From Mercenaria mercenaria (Eukaryota > Mollusca > Bivalvia > Venerida > Veneridae), in assembly GCF_021730395.1 (NCBI RefSeq), contig NC_069378.1, forward strand, positions 41,677,001 to 41,741,000: 64,000 nt of DNA, read 5' to 3'. This document shows positions 12,578-24,081 of this stretch, piece after piece. The position numbers and the translations under genes were made by a program. The notes beneath the pieces are model-generated. The model searched no databases and had not been told where the DNA came from. It saw only the letters and a program-made list of their open reading frames with translations. The stretch's first letter is position 1. The number at the start of each line of letters is the position of its first letter.

Positions 12578-12600
12578 AACAACACGTGGCGCTTGCGCTA

Positions 12601-12639
12601 TCCAGTCCCGAAACCACTAACAGAAACACTGATCTCAAG
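12601..12639 (+). other. 5' untranslated exon 1 of the clusterin-like gene
   Basis: About 39 bp between the predicted start and the donor GTAAGA at 12640. It has no ATG. The intron that follows (12640-14399) holds a SINE and an older repeat; the next exon begins exactly at the start codon, a common arrangement for secreted-protein genes. Confidence 0.6.
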
Positions 12640-12820
12640 GTAAGAATTTAATTATACATTGTACGATTTTTTTTACATTCTGTATCCTTTAAAAACATTT
12701 TTATACTTAGATAATCGATATTTTTTAAATCGGAGCTTTTTTTAGAAAATTTAATACGATAAAATCCCTGTAACGTACTTGATTAGTAAATCCTAACCTG
12801 TAGTGCTTTTTCCGGCGTAG

Positions 12821-13110
12821 CCCGCCCGCTTAGCTCAGTAGGTAAGAGCGTTGGTCTACGGATCGTGGGGTCGCGAGTTCGATCCTCGGGCGGGGCTTAT
12901 GTTCTCCGTGACTATTTGATAAACGACATTGTGTCTGAAATCATTAGTCCTCCACCTCTGATTCATGTGGGGAAGTTGGCAGTTACTTGCGGAGAACAGG
13001 TTTGTACTGGTACAGGATCCAGGAACACCGGTTAGGTTAACTGCCCGCCGTTACATGACTGAAATACTGTTGAAAAACGGCGTTAAACCCAAAACAAACA
13101 AACAAACAAA
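12821..13110 (+). mobile_element. tRNA-derived SINE, full length with target duplication
   Basis: The head is tRNA-like with A box (TTAGCTCAGTAGGTAAGAG) and B box (GGTCGCGAGTTCGATCC). A body follows with 'gttaactgcccgccgtta' and 'actgttgaaaaacggcg', then a (CAAA)n tail. It is flanked by the 13-bp target duplication TTTTCCGGCGTAG at 12808-12820 and 13111-13123. The body resembles the widespread molluscan tRNA-SINEs such as RUDI (V/Meta-type core); that name is from memory and not checked. Intact duplications argue for a fairly young insertion. Two partial copies lie at 53046 and 60526. Confidence 0.88.
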
Positions 13111-13174
13111 TTTTCCGGCGTAGGTTACACTGGATAGTACGGTTAATATACGGCTTAGTATTTGAATGAACCAT

Positions 13175-13600
13175 GTCTTTAAACCCCCAGTTTCCTTTAT
13201 ATAGGCTACTGACCGTTCCAAGGCCAGTGCCCCTGTTTTCAACTTGCTTCCTCTTTTGTATTTTATATTGCGTGTATAGACTTTGTTGTTGACATTTTAT
13301 TAATTGTCCATCTCGTATTTTGTGTTACGTATGTAGTCATGTTTTTTGTTTACAATTACTTGTATTGTCTTGTCTGACTTGTTGGGAATGGGGTAAGTGT
13401 GAGGTTGGCATGCCCCAAACGCGTTTAAACCCACAGTTTCCTTTATATAGGCGGTGCCCCTATTTTCAACTGATTGTTTTGTCTGTCTTGTATTGTCTGT
13501 TGCTTATATTTTCTTGTTTGTTGTAAGCGTTTTTTCCTCCTCCTCCTCTCCCCTATTGTCCTTCCTTTCCCTTACATTTACGCTACTTTTGCATCCCCTC
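13175..13600 (-). repeat. Relic of a dispersed repeat (family E)
   Basis: 'agtttcctttatatagg' occurs twice (about 13187 and 13434) with 'actgaccgttccaaggc' and 'ggtgcccct'. The reverse complement of the same block appears at about 55540-55640 and at the end of the window (63940-64000). It lies in intron 1 of the clusterin-like gene. The class is unknown. The rest of the intron to 14399 is T/C-rich and unremarkable. Confidence 0.45.
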
Positions 13601-14399
13601 CCCCTTTACTTTGAGTGACTCTTGGCTCCCCTTTGTTTTGGCAGCCGGAATCCTAGGACGGTACACGATTGTTTTTTTTCTACTTTTGTGGGTGCGTTTG
13701 TATGCTTGTGAGTCTATAACGGTGCCCTACTGTGTCCTTATGTGTTGCTTGTTCTTTCTATGTTATTCAGTTAGTCGTGGTTGTATGTTTATCTTTAGTA
13801 CACGAGTGTCTGCGCTATTGTGGTGTACGTTGTAGCGTGACTGTTATTAAGGAACGTGGCATTCCCTTTGTATATTCGTCCTTGTTCAACTTTCCCGTTT
13901 GGGTTCCCCCCGCCCCCTCCCCGCGACCCAATTTTGCCCCTTACCATTTCCTTCTCCTCCATCTATATTTAGCATAAATTAATATGTACTTGTTGGATGT
14001 TTGAAGCAACCCGTCTGAAATATTTTTTCATTACAGCTCTTTTGTTGTGGGCCTTCTATGCAAATGCGTGGCTCTGTGTCTGTGTTTTTGGTGCTCTGTG
14101 CTTCCGAGAAATCTACCCTTACCTCTTATCTTCTGTATATCTCTTTTCACATTTTACTGAACTTTGCTAAACGTCCTATGCATTGCCTGCCCTTATTGGT
14201 GCTTAACGAGGTATCAGTCTTGTATTTCATCAATCCGGTTGTAGACTTTTCCCCTGTTAGCACATTTCCGTCTCGGTAGTCCCGCAACGTAACGCAAACT
14301 AAGGCGGTCCAACGGTCCTTATCTCTGTAGTATGTGACGCCTAGAATGTGCAAAAAAACATCTTTGTAGAACATTTATAGGCAATAATTATTCTTACAG

Positions 14400-17074
14400 A
14401 TGTTGCCGTACGTTGTGTGTGCCGTCCTACTCGTGACGTCATTTACAAATGCAAACGAATTAGATGCCGACACTTTAGAGGGTAAGTACTTACATTTGTA
14501 TGTCAAACTTTTAAAACCTAATAGAATTCTTGTTTAAAACTGTTCAGTATGAAATAGAACACTGTTGTATTGTGTTTCTCAGTTCTCTTGCAAACATCCG
14601 TCGTGAACGGGAACCAAGACGTTCACGAGTCAGTACGTTTATCATTTATGGCGACCCCGACCGAGATTAAGACTTGACCTGGCACAAGGTTCTATACATT
14701 TTGTACATACCTAAATCTGAGGGTAGGATTTCCGTGCCAGCATCTTAATGCGTCTTTTCTTATTGGTTATTGTGCACCCGTCCAGTAAATGCTAGTTTAT
14801 GCAACCTATAGTCCACAACCTCTGAGGTCTGACCTCGCACTAGTACATTTATTGTAATCAGATAACTCCATGGCATCTGAAATGGATTTTCTTCAGCGAG
14901 ACCTGACCATGTGACTTATCTTACCACACTTACAAGATTTGTTACCAAAGTTTCCCATCATCACTGCAATTCTATATTTTTTTTTAGATTGCGCGGTATT
15001 ATTTTGTATTGCTACTTACAAATGCTAGACTCGTTTTTATTTTTTTATTTTTTTTATTTATTTATTTTTTTTTTGTATTTTGCAGTTCAGCAGGGCCCGT
15101 GTCCATCAACGACTCGTGTCTGAAACTGAAAGAAACTACACTTCAAATGTCTGATTTTTATTTCACACTGTCATTAATTTAGCACAAATTGTAATTAAAC
15201 TTCGCATGAGTATGCATTCTGCAGCAACAAATCAGTCAGAAAAAATTTATAAAAGATTTGAAATGAGCAAAGCAAAGTTACGACAAACTGCATTTCGCAG
15301 TTTCACACGTAAAATATTAAATACGTGTCCTAAAGTATTATTCTATTTACATTTGTAACTTTATATAACTGCAGGGTTCCAGTCCGCAATTTATGGAAAG
15401 ATCATGGCACATTTAGATGCCGAGTACCAACTCCTTCAGCCCGCAATTGCCCAACAAAACCAGAGCATGGAACGGTGTAGGGGTCTGATCAACGCAGCTC
15501 AGGAAACCTGTAAAACCTGCGCTAGCAGTCGTTGCCAAGGGTATGTTATTATATAATTCTATAAATCGCCGGTCTGTAGTTTGTGATATTGACCGAGCCG
15601 TAGTTTGTGTTTTACAGATCTTAACTTGAAACAAAATTCCGATCTTAATCCTGATGTGTTAAAGATATGAAAAAAGTAACAGCCGTGTTCTGATATCGCC
15701 GGTCTGTAGTTTGTGATATTGACCGAGCCGTAGTTTGTGTTTTATAGATCTTAACTTGAAACAAAATTCCGATCTTGATCCTGATATGTTAAAGATATGA
15801 AAAAAGTAACAGCCGTGTTCTGATAGGAGTCCATTTCGATGGACACACGGCAGCATGTGCTACTGCTATGAAAAATCTGCAGTAATAAATAGTTTGTCAC
15901 ACGTCAAAATAATAAATGTAACTTGTATAAGATTCTATTGAATAACCATTTTATTCTTTTTATTTGCAGGGACTTCGGAGACTGGATCATGGTAGGATTT
16001 TATTTCTTTGACTTTACATACAATATTTTATCTAGAAATGACTTGTTCTCCAACCAGATTGCTTTAGTTAGATAAACTCGTACATCTTAAAGGCGCTCAC
16101 CAGTAACACTTCAGACATTCATTTGTCACAGAAAAAGTATGTATTTTATATCTACTATGCAGGTGGGTCATAATTAAGGTAACAAGTCTGTGATTTCCGT
16201 TCAGAGATAAATCTGTAGCCACAAGAACTTCTTTAATTATCGGTATGAAATACAAGTTGAAATCATAACCTTCATTGGTGTGATTAAATGCAATAACGTC
16301 GAATTGAACGGATTATCATCACAATTGCTTTCACCCCGCAGTTTGCAGTTATTTAAAAAATGGTCTGATTTAATTAGACCTACATGTTTCTTTCACCGAA
16401 ATATGCTACCATATCTACAAATATTTGACATTTTATAGATCGGGTTTTGCTTTGTAGTGTTAATAAGTGACAATGTTTCATTACAACAGGGTGGCTTTGG
16501 TGAGATGGCTGGCTGGTTTAAGGGAGCTGGCAATAGTTTCGTCGACTGGCAAGGCTGGCAGGACCTTGGCGGCTTCTTCGGGGATATTGGTGACTGGTTC
16601 GGAGGTGCCGGAAATAGCTTCGTCAATTGGAAGGGTTTTGATGACATGAAAAACTTTTTCGGCGGTATGTAAAATAAGTGTTTTTATAGATCTACAAGAC
16701 TCTGTAAAGCATAGAACATTCATTTAATTAAACCAGAGTCGATGTAATGGTGATTCGAAATATAAAGACCTGTACGCTTTTATGTGGTTCAATAACGTGT
16801 TTAAAAACAATGCCGTTGCAACAGCTTTACGAGAATGTTTATGGTATATCGTTGTTATCCAGCTAGCTTGCCGAATATGGGTGTTTCCCACTAAATATCC
16901 GCTGTCTTAAGTTTCTGGACGTTCATAGTTAAAAGGGTTTTTCATTCTCACTAACCTTGCTATGTAACCTTTATTGTGCATTAGTCAAAGAGGAAAATTC
17001 ATTTGGAGCTACAATCAATCCATACTCCTTAGTCTACCAAGAACACTGTTCTGAAATTCTTTGTTTATTTGGGT

Positions 17075-17119
<45 letters not shown>

Positions 17120-17901
17120 CGGTTGTTGTTTTTTGACAAAGGAATAAAATATTACTGTTCTGTTCTGGTACCCAGCACTATCTGAGACTATCCATAGCTG
17201 CTAGGAAACAAGACTATCTTTCTATTGTCGTAAATATATTACCGTAGTCTGGTCTGTTAGTATATTTACATGGCATGGCGGAACCTGTATGTTGAATTCC
17301 AATCAAGTAATACATATTTATTGATACGCAGGAGCAGGGTGTGCACGGATGGGGAGGCAACATATCCTTTGGCCACCCCAACCTTTACCCAAAATATTTT
17401 GTCAGGAATGACAGTAGATATTATAGGGAGATAAAAACCAATTTGAGACAGAATTTAGAAGTAGTCATTAGGATTGTTAGGATTTTAGTTCATCACATGT
17501 TTGACGTCACGTGTGTGTTATAAAAGCCATTAATAAGAACGATAATAAGCTATCATAATAAACTAGTGTGTAATAAAGCTTTAACGTTGGCGTCATTTTT
17601 TGTATTGGAGGCGTTGGTCAAATTGACATGTTCATATAATAAAAGAAAGTAGAATTTTTGATGTTTCGACACGAGAGGCTAACATGCGATAAAAAGATTA
17701 TTACATATGTGACTTTCCACATTGAATTAAATTCGTTGAAAAATTCGGCAGAGCCTCGCATTTTATTTTATTCAACTCGTTTAATAAATTCAATATGAGA
17801 AAACACTCGTGTAATATCCTCTATCCTCTATTTTCATGTTTTTTTTTTGTTGTTGTCAAAATAATTCAGGGAAAATAGGACCGGTTTAGCTGGACGCTTC
17901 T

Positions 17902-17943
<42 letters not shown>

Positions 17944-20768
17944 CACACACACACTCCCGCAACATTTTAGTTTAGTTCACTCCTACGCAAATGCATCCAT
18001 GTTTACTTGTGTATTGTAAATTTTGAATGTTTCAGGCATTGGCAATGCATTCTCAAGCGGGTTCAACACTGTTAAAAACACTTTCGGCAATTGGGGCAAT
18101 TCTATTGGCAGTGGACTGAGCAATTTTGGAAAATCGTTTACCAGTGGATTGTCCAGTAAGTATTGAATTTGGGTTTATTTACGTTTCACGGATTTATATT
18201 TGGCAAAATACGAAACTAAATTCTGACGACGGTTATACCCTACATTAATAGAACCAGTAAGTACTTTCACTGTTAAAGAAACCTTCAAAAGTAAAGTGTG
18301 TTAAATTTACCTATTAAGCCAATTGTATTGTAACTTCATTCCTTGGCATCCGCTTATTATTTACATCATTAATGTACATTTTTTCGCTTTCAGAAATTTG
18401 TTCAGTCCACAAAACGATAGGCTATAAGTTAATACAGCAATTTTAAGATATTAATTTCGAGCGAGCGTTAGCTAACAATGCATTTAGAGAAAAATGTATT
18501 GAAATTCTAATTGCTACAGACTACTTTTAAACTTCAAAGTGTGATAGCACACTTGTATAATTTGTCTTATATCCTCGAACTTATTACAAGAAAACAAATC
18601 AATTTAAGCTACATGTATGTATTCTGCGATTATCGATTATGTCTTGGATTAAAATGTTCATGCAATTTCAATATTTCCATAGTATTTGATTTTATATCAC
18701 GTATATTCTTTAGGTGTATTTGGACGACGTCGCCGTGACGTTGGACCACTTGCAATGACGTCACGCAAACTTCAGATGATCAGACATCGTTATATGGCGA
18801 AACGAGTGGAGGAACTTGACCCAGAAACCAGACGGTGTATGGAGCAATGTAACGAATGCACACCTTTTCTCGGAGACCAAACTGCATTAATAGGCGGAGG
18901 TGAGTTTGGTTCCCGAGTTAATGCTGCCTTCAGTTATGTAACGGTGGTCTTGTTCTATTAATTCAATACAATCTGATTTTGCAACTTCCCCACACATATG
19001 AAGTTGATTATTACTGGTGTAGTGTCGATCTGATTGTCACTGAAAATGGTGGAAGTGGGGAAACTTTTTTTTATATTCCATCAGTCACATCCTTGTTAAA
19101 TTGAAAGCATCTTACTGCTACAGGATTATAAAAAATGACCAGATTTTTTTTTTCATTTTAATTAGATTTCGTATGAAGATATACTTTAGAAGGAAGTTTC
19201 TTTCTCGAACTTTGTCACTAAAGTGACGTAATCATATGAAATTAAAGACCTATGATTTTATTACCATAGCATTTGTTAACGAACCAATAAATTTGAGCAA
19301 AGTAGTTGTGGTAAAATATTTAAATAAAAATAAGCATTTCAATTAAAAATCGCATAACGAGCATAAAGACGATGGCGTTTCGCGAGAAGTCCTAGTGTAG
19401 TCCTAGTGTAGATAAGAAAATTTTGTAGGACCATCTTTTAAACACGCAGTGTAAATGTAAAAAAAGTATAGTTTAGCTAAAAGTTCCAGCTTTCAGATTA
19501 TCAGTTTTGAATAACACCAATTATGATTTTCAGTGTGTGGTGATCAGATCTTACTTGATCAAGCAGCAATGTCGGAGGTGATGACCAACATGCAGGCGCT
19601 CTTCAATGCCAATGGAAACCCCCTACAAGGAACAACGCCAATCGTCTCCAAGGTTAGTCAGTTATTAAACAATGTCGAGCTTTCAATCTATTTCTCTTAG
19701 TAAATGTCTTAAAACCAATAGCGAGCGAAGAAATATATTTCTTCTCAAGATCATAATGTGTTAATGAGTACGTAATTTTGGACATAAAAGTATACCCTTC
19801 CAGTATTCCAGTAGAATAGTCGTGCAGCCGCCAATTAAGTTACTTTTTTAAGTTTTTATCTAGACAATTCGAAGGAAAGGTAGAGCTACTACAGTCGTTA
19901 ATTCGTTCCCATTTGGATATTTAAGCATGTAACTCAGTCCCCACAGGGATTTCACTTATTTACTGTAATGAACAGACTTGCAATCGCCCATGTTCTATAA
20001 ATATATTTTGATTTATTTTTACAAAATTCTGCTCCTTTTTAGTAAAGTCTGTTAGCAGGTATCTAGGTACCCCCTAATGGGAATGGTTTGAAACTACAAA
20101 CACTTGACCACTGTGACAATCGGAAATGCATGGTACACGTTCCATAACTCTTTATGCATTTCGAAAAATATTTACCACTTTTTCGACTTAGTATTAATTC
20201 AGTTAACTTACTTTAGACACTAGGCTGAATATTCGAACGTTGCTGTCCCCCGACAGCTCTTGTTCTCATTCCGGTACCATTTTTTCTGATGCTTTAAGTC
20301 ATATATGGAATTTTAGTGTTTTTTTAGAAATAAAAAAATGAATAAAATGAATACAAATAAAAAGGTTATGTGTGGAACACAACTATGGAACAAATTTTAC
20401 TTTGTCTTCACACGAAGACTAATATAATGTTGGCAAAATGTCTTCCAATACAATCGCTACGATGCAAGGGTAGACTGTTCATTCGCATTTTCCACCAACT
20501 CCTATCCTGCATTGCGGAGAAGGTTAATTTTTGATAGCATTTTGTATTTTTCAAGAAATGTTTCTCAAACTGGTTATTTAATTTTCAGATCGAATTCGAC
20601 CAGTCTGACTTCAGCTTTACCGACTTCAGTGTGGGAGGAGGTTACGTCACTGCAAAAACTCCCAATGGCGTGGTTAGGTACCCAAGTAACTACAGGTACA
20701 AGATGCAATCACCACAAACCACCGCGGAAAATTTAGCGCAGGAACTGATTGAAAAATGGAACATTTAG
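14400..20768 (+). CDS. Clusterin-like secreted protein with a Gly/Phe/Trp-rich centre (8 coding exons, 349 aa)
   Basis: Coding exons are 14400-14481, 15375-15540, 15970-15991, 16490-16664, 18036-18155, 18714-18899, 19534-19652 and 20589-20768; all borders are GT-AG and the phases agree. Residues 1-18 form a signal peptide (MLPYVVCAVLLVTSFTNA). C62, C73, C76 and C81 are spaced 10, 2 and 4, exactly like the first four alpha-chain cysteines of vertebrate clusterin. R193-R196 is a furin-type site lying between the two clusters, as in clusterin. C230, C234, C237 and C252 form the second cluster with a shared CxxC; paired antiparallel these give four of clusterin's five disulfides. The C-terminus (EFDQSDFSF... 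then AENLAQELIEKW) resembles clusterin's last strand and helix. Residues about 84-188 are Gly/Phe/Trp/Asn repeats (GDWFGGAGNSFVNW), unlike clusterin's helical middle. The predicted role is an extracellular chaperone-like protein. Family call is inferred from cysteine pattern and layout, not overall identity. A possible extra exon (14594-14630) breaks the frame and is left out. Confidence 0.68.
15565..15824. repeat. 130-bp tandem duplication in an intron
   Basis: Two nearly identical 130-bp copies, starting 'atcgccggtctgtag' at 15565 and 15695, differ at only a few bases. It lies 25 bp after exon 3 of the clusterin-like gene and does not touch its donor site. It looks recent. Confidence 0.9.
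17085..17119. repeat. Poly-G run
   Basis: About 35 G in a row after a T run, in an intron of the clusterin-like gene. Its length is prone to sequencing error. Confidence 0.9.
17908..17941. repeat. Poly-C run with CA tail
   Basis: About 34 C followed by a short ACAC stretch, 95 bp before exon 6 of the clusterin-like gene. With the poly-G at 17085 it gives complementary G and C tracts 800 bp apart. Confidence 0.9.
20226..20262 (+). mobile_element. Isolated 3' terminus of a hairpin-ended repeat
   Basis: 'gctgtcccccgacagctc' forms a GCTGTC/GACAGC hairpin followed by TTGTT, the same end found at 48120-48147. Only the end is recognised, in the last intron of the clusterin-like gene. Confidence 0.5.
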
Positions 20769-21000
20769 ATATTGAAACTGAACTTCTAGTGATATACACG
20801 ATTTTTGAATGAATATGGACTTTAACGTGCAGTTACTAGTAAATGTAGGTTAATAACAATAATAAACAGTTTCAGCACGAGATTAATCTGTCCAAGGAAG
20901 CCATACAGCCAACAAATGTCTCGTGCAACATTAACAAACCCATCTGAATGTTTGGTTTTTGTTTAGTTTTTGATATTGTTAATTGTTTATGTTTTGCATT

Positions 21001-21006
21001 AATAAA
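21001..21006 (+). terminator. Poly(A) signal of the clusterin-like gene
   Basis: AATAAA about 230 bp after the stop codon, followed by the GT-rich 'tgtttgtgac'. Another AATAAA at 20861 could be used instead. Confidence 0.5.
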
Positions 21007-22479
21007 TGTTTGTGACTACAATGCATTTGTTTTATGCAGGTATCTCATTGTATTCATCATCTCCTCCATTTCCGCAATTCCACTCTGATATAATATTTGC
21101 TTTTCTTTCATGCGTATGTGCATTTGTACGGAGCATTTGGAACTAAGCGGTGACAATCATTATCTCCCTTCAGTAAATGACTGGGAACGTGTGTGTCCAG
21201 AGAACTCTAGTAAGGTATTAAGATTTTCAAAACCCCACACTGATAAGAAAGTGTAGCAACTTGATTACATTTATTACTAGACTTTTCTAAGAATGAAGAG
21301 CTACTGCACTCATCTCAGCCTTGGTGTTGGTTTAGCTTTTTTTTCGAAGATCAATATCCAGTTCAAACTTGCTCTACTGCTCTTTGACAATGTTCATTAG
21401 TATAACAAGTTGTGTTACTCTAAATGCAATATTTCCAGAATTATGCCGCTTTTTAGCTCACCCGAGCCAAAGGCTCGGGGTGAGCTATTGTGATCGCTCA
21501 CCGTCCGTCGTCCGTCCGTACGTCCACACTTTCCTTTAGACAACATCTTCTCAACCACCAAGCCAGTTGTAATGAACTTTGACAGGGATGATCCTTGGAT
21601 GGTCTTCTTTAAAAATTGTTCAAAGAATTGAATTCCGTACAGAACTCTGGTTGCCATGGCAACCGAAAGGAAAAACTTTATAACTCTTGTTCAAAACCAC
21701 AAGGTTTAGGGCTTTGGTATTTGGTATGTAGCATCATCTAGTGGGCTTCTACTAAGATTGTTCAAATTAATCCCCTAGGGCAAATATGGGTCACATGATT
21801 TATATAGACTTGTATAGGAAAAAACTTTAAAAATCTTGTCCTAAAAAGCATTGCCTTGTGGTCCACTACCAAGATTGTTCAAATTACTCCACTGGAGTGA
21901 AGAGGCCCTGCCACGGGGTTCCCTAGTTTTACATAGACATATATACGAAAAAAAATAAATCTTCCAAGTTCAAGGTGTTTTGATATTTGTATGTATCATT
22001 ACCTAGCTGACCTCTAACAAGATTGTTCGAATTATGTCCCTGGGATGAAAAGAGACCCCGCCCCAGTGGTCACTTGATATATGAGGTATATAGGAAAAAA
22101 TACTTATATACAAATATTATTGGATCATGTTTCCAAGACTGTTTAATTATATTTACCCGATGACCCAAAGTGATAAGGGTCACCCGACTGTGACCTTGAC
22201 CTACTGACCAACTTGTTTTTTAAGATACAGCCTTGAAATTTAGATGGCATGTACAGCTCGTGTCTGATAACTTCGGAGTGACTATTTGGACGAGTCTAAT
22301 TCAGGAGGGGTCATCGATGATTATCATTATCTAAGTGTATTAGCAATTAGGAGTGACCTGTCGCTTTTATTTTTAGATTTGGATTTTCCAGACTGTTCCA
22401 TTTATTAAATAAGGGTTTGAAAGATATTTGACTTATTTAAAACTGTAAATATATTTTGAATACTAGGCGGATTGAAATT

Positions 22480-22573
22480 GCGTTGATAGCTCATTTGGTA
22501 GAATTGAAGCATCTTGATAATGATTTAACTTTTTGCGATTAAGGGGCTGTGGGTTCGAATCCCACAAAGGGCG
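22480..22573 (+). other. tRNA-like module 1
   Basis: The A-box-like TAGCTCATTTGGTAGA and B-box-like GGGTTCGAATCCCACA are both present, with a degenerate stem and a long middle. A T-rich tract follows. It is a tRNA-derived sequence inside a mobile element and is unlikely to be a working tRNA gene. Confidence 0.5.
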
Positions 22574-22985
22574 ATTGTTTTATGATTGAATTTGTTTTAT
22601 TTATATTTTGCATATTTCTTTTAAATTTCATTTTATTTCATCATTTCAATTTCAGTTCTTATTTCATTCATACACTTTCAATACATTCATAACATTTCAA
22701 ACACATGCGCCCAATGGAGCATCCTCACACTCGCTGACGGCGTCGGTTTCCTCCAAATCAGTGTCATCAGCTAATTGAATGACAAAATTGTCAAGAGCTA
22801 TGTCAACCATGTTGAATAATTCACAATCAAAAAGATATTTGAAAAACCTATGTTATATGCAAAAATAGCATTATGATACAAGTAATGCAATTCAAATACA
22901 TCTTTAACATGATTATCATTTTAAATGTATGTTACCAAAATATAAAATGAAAATAAATAAATTAAAATGAAAAAAAAAAAATATT

Positions 22986-23058
22986 GATCACCGTTGGAAT
23001 TCGAACTCACAAAAGTTAGATTCAAGAGCCGTCACGCTTACCGCGGCACCACGGCGTC
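22986..23058 (-). other. tRNA-like module 2
   Basis: On the minus strand GGTGCCGCGGTAAGCGTGA and GTGAGTTCGAATTCC stand in for the A and B boxes. The acceptor stem is poor. On the minus strand it is followed by a run of T and by ATTTATTTT, mirroring module 1 in the opposite arm. Confidence 0.5.
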
Positions 23059-23766
23059 TAATTGTCGAAGCGGCAGTCATTTAAATATTTATTATAAAAT
23101 AAGTTACAAAAAGGTAGGGTACCCCTTTACTGAAGTGGTTTATTCTAGTAACCTTTCAAATCTATTAATAAAAGCGACAGGTCACTCCTAAATGCTAGTA
23201 CACTTTTATATTACACTACTAACTGGAAGGCTTACTGCGAAGTAGATTAGTACAGGCCGTAGAGCGTTAGCCTTACTTGTGCAGTTCTTTTTATTTCCGT
23301 TGTCGCGTTGGTTAGAATCACACTGTGATTTACTTTTTTTAAATCTTTGTTTTTTATTAATGTTTTAAATACATTTTTTCAAAGACAATTGAAAATATTC
23401 AAAATGCAGTAATAAACACTACGGTATACAATGACGGAATATGGAAAAATGATGTTGCTTGAAATGACCTTCTATTCAGAATATTTTGTAGTATGCATTT
23501 ATTATCATTCTTGTACTGAACAATGTTTTTCTTTGCAACAACAGACGTGGACGCGTCTGACATGTTGACTAAACTAATACTGGCAATATACCAGAGAGGA
23601 CTTTAACCTGCACGAAATTTCCGAGTGTTTTCGTGACTATACGATGTGTTTACACAGAGCTGATGGCTGGTCACCTTTGAACAGATATTAATCTAATAAT
23701 ATTTCTTTCTAAATATATTTAATATATTTCAGGAAAAATGAATGAAAAAAAAAAAAGAAAAAAAAA

Positions 23767-23845
23767 GTCCTATCTTGATTCGAACCTACGACCCGCATAA
23801 TTCGACATTTCAAACATCAATGCTTAACCACTGAGCTACCGGGAC
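23767..23845 (-). other. tRNA-like module 3
   Basis: The minus strand reads GTCCCGGTAGCTCAGTGGTT at the 5' side and a GTAGGTTCGAATC B box. It has good boxes but imperfect stems, and a T-rich tract follows on the same strand. It lies within the insertion at 22259-23976. Confidence 0.5.
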
Positions 23846-24081
23846 TGACAGACGTGTTGCAATAAAATATATCTAATATTATTTTTTATGTAAGCTGCTT
23901 TACCTATTTTGTTAGTTTTATAAGTCCAGAAAACATAAACAAACGTGACGTCTCTCCGAAGTTATCAGACACGGACTGTACAGCTTTGAAACTTGTTTTT
24001 GAAACTTTGGCAAAGAAATCTGTTCAAGCAAGCAACTTTACTCAGGTGAGCGATATAGGGCAATCATGGCCCTCTTGTTTA

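Larger units (their letters stand above)
22259..23976. mobile_element. Nested inverted-repeat element with tRNA-like modules
   Basis: An insertion of about 1.72 kb in the family-A element, flanked by TGTACAGCT at 22250-22258 and 23977-23985 (a 9-bp target duplication, or 6 bp if the first three bases belong to the element). Terminal inverted repeats read CGTGTCTGATAACTTCGGAG on the left and its inverse on the right. A second inverted pair inside (about 22333-22376 and 23163-23207, core GGAGTGACCTGTCGCTTTTA) marks an element within the element or a duplicated arm. There is no transposase frame. A 9-bp duplication would fit Mutator-like MITEs; this is inference. Confidence 0.72.
21452..24081 (+). 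mobile_element. Tandem-repeat element, family A, interrupted
   Basis: It begins 'tttagctcacccgagcc' with the GAGCCAAAGGCTCGGGTGAG palindrome and CCGTCCGTCGTCCGTCC. About four units with 'aagattgttcaaatta' and 'gccccgccccagtggtcac' follow, up to the 3' end 'caggtgagcgatataggg' and CTCTTGTTT. Another element splits it at 22258/23977; taking that out rejoins 'gatggcatgtacagct' to 'ttgaaacttg', which is the normal family sequence. Confidence 0.78.

Noticed and set aside
13611-14279. Hydrophobic frames in intron 1 of the clusterin-like gene
   Set aside because: They come from T/C-rich DNA, which codes for Leu, Phe, Ser and Cys by composition.
14594-14630. Extra exon of the clusterin-like gene
   Set aside because: It has a fair acceptor and a GTACGT donor, but joining it breaks the frame into exon 3. 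Exon 2 to exon 3 directly keeps the frame.
15092-15123. Alternative terminal exon after a strong polypyrimidine acceptor
   Set aside because: From exon 2 it would add only about a dozen codons before a stop and lose all cysteines. Possible as a minor isoform but unsupported.
22480-22573. Functional tRNA gene
   Set aside because: Boxes are present but the acceptor and anticodon stems do not pair well, and the sequence lies inside a transposon.
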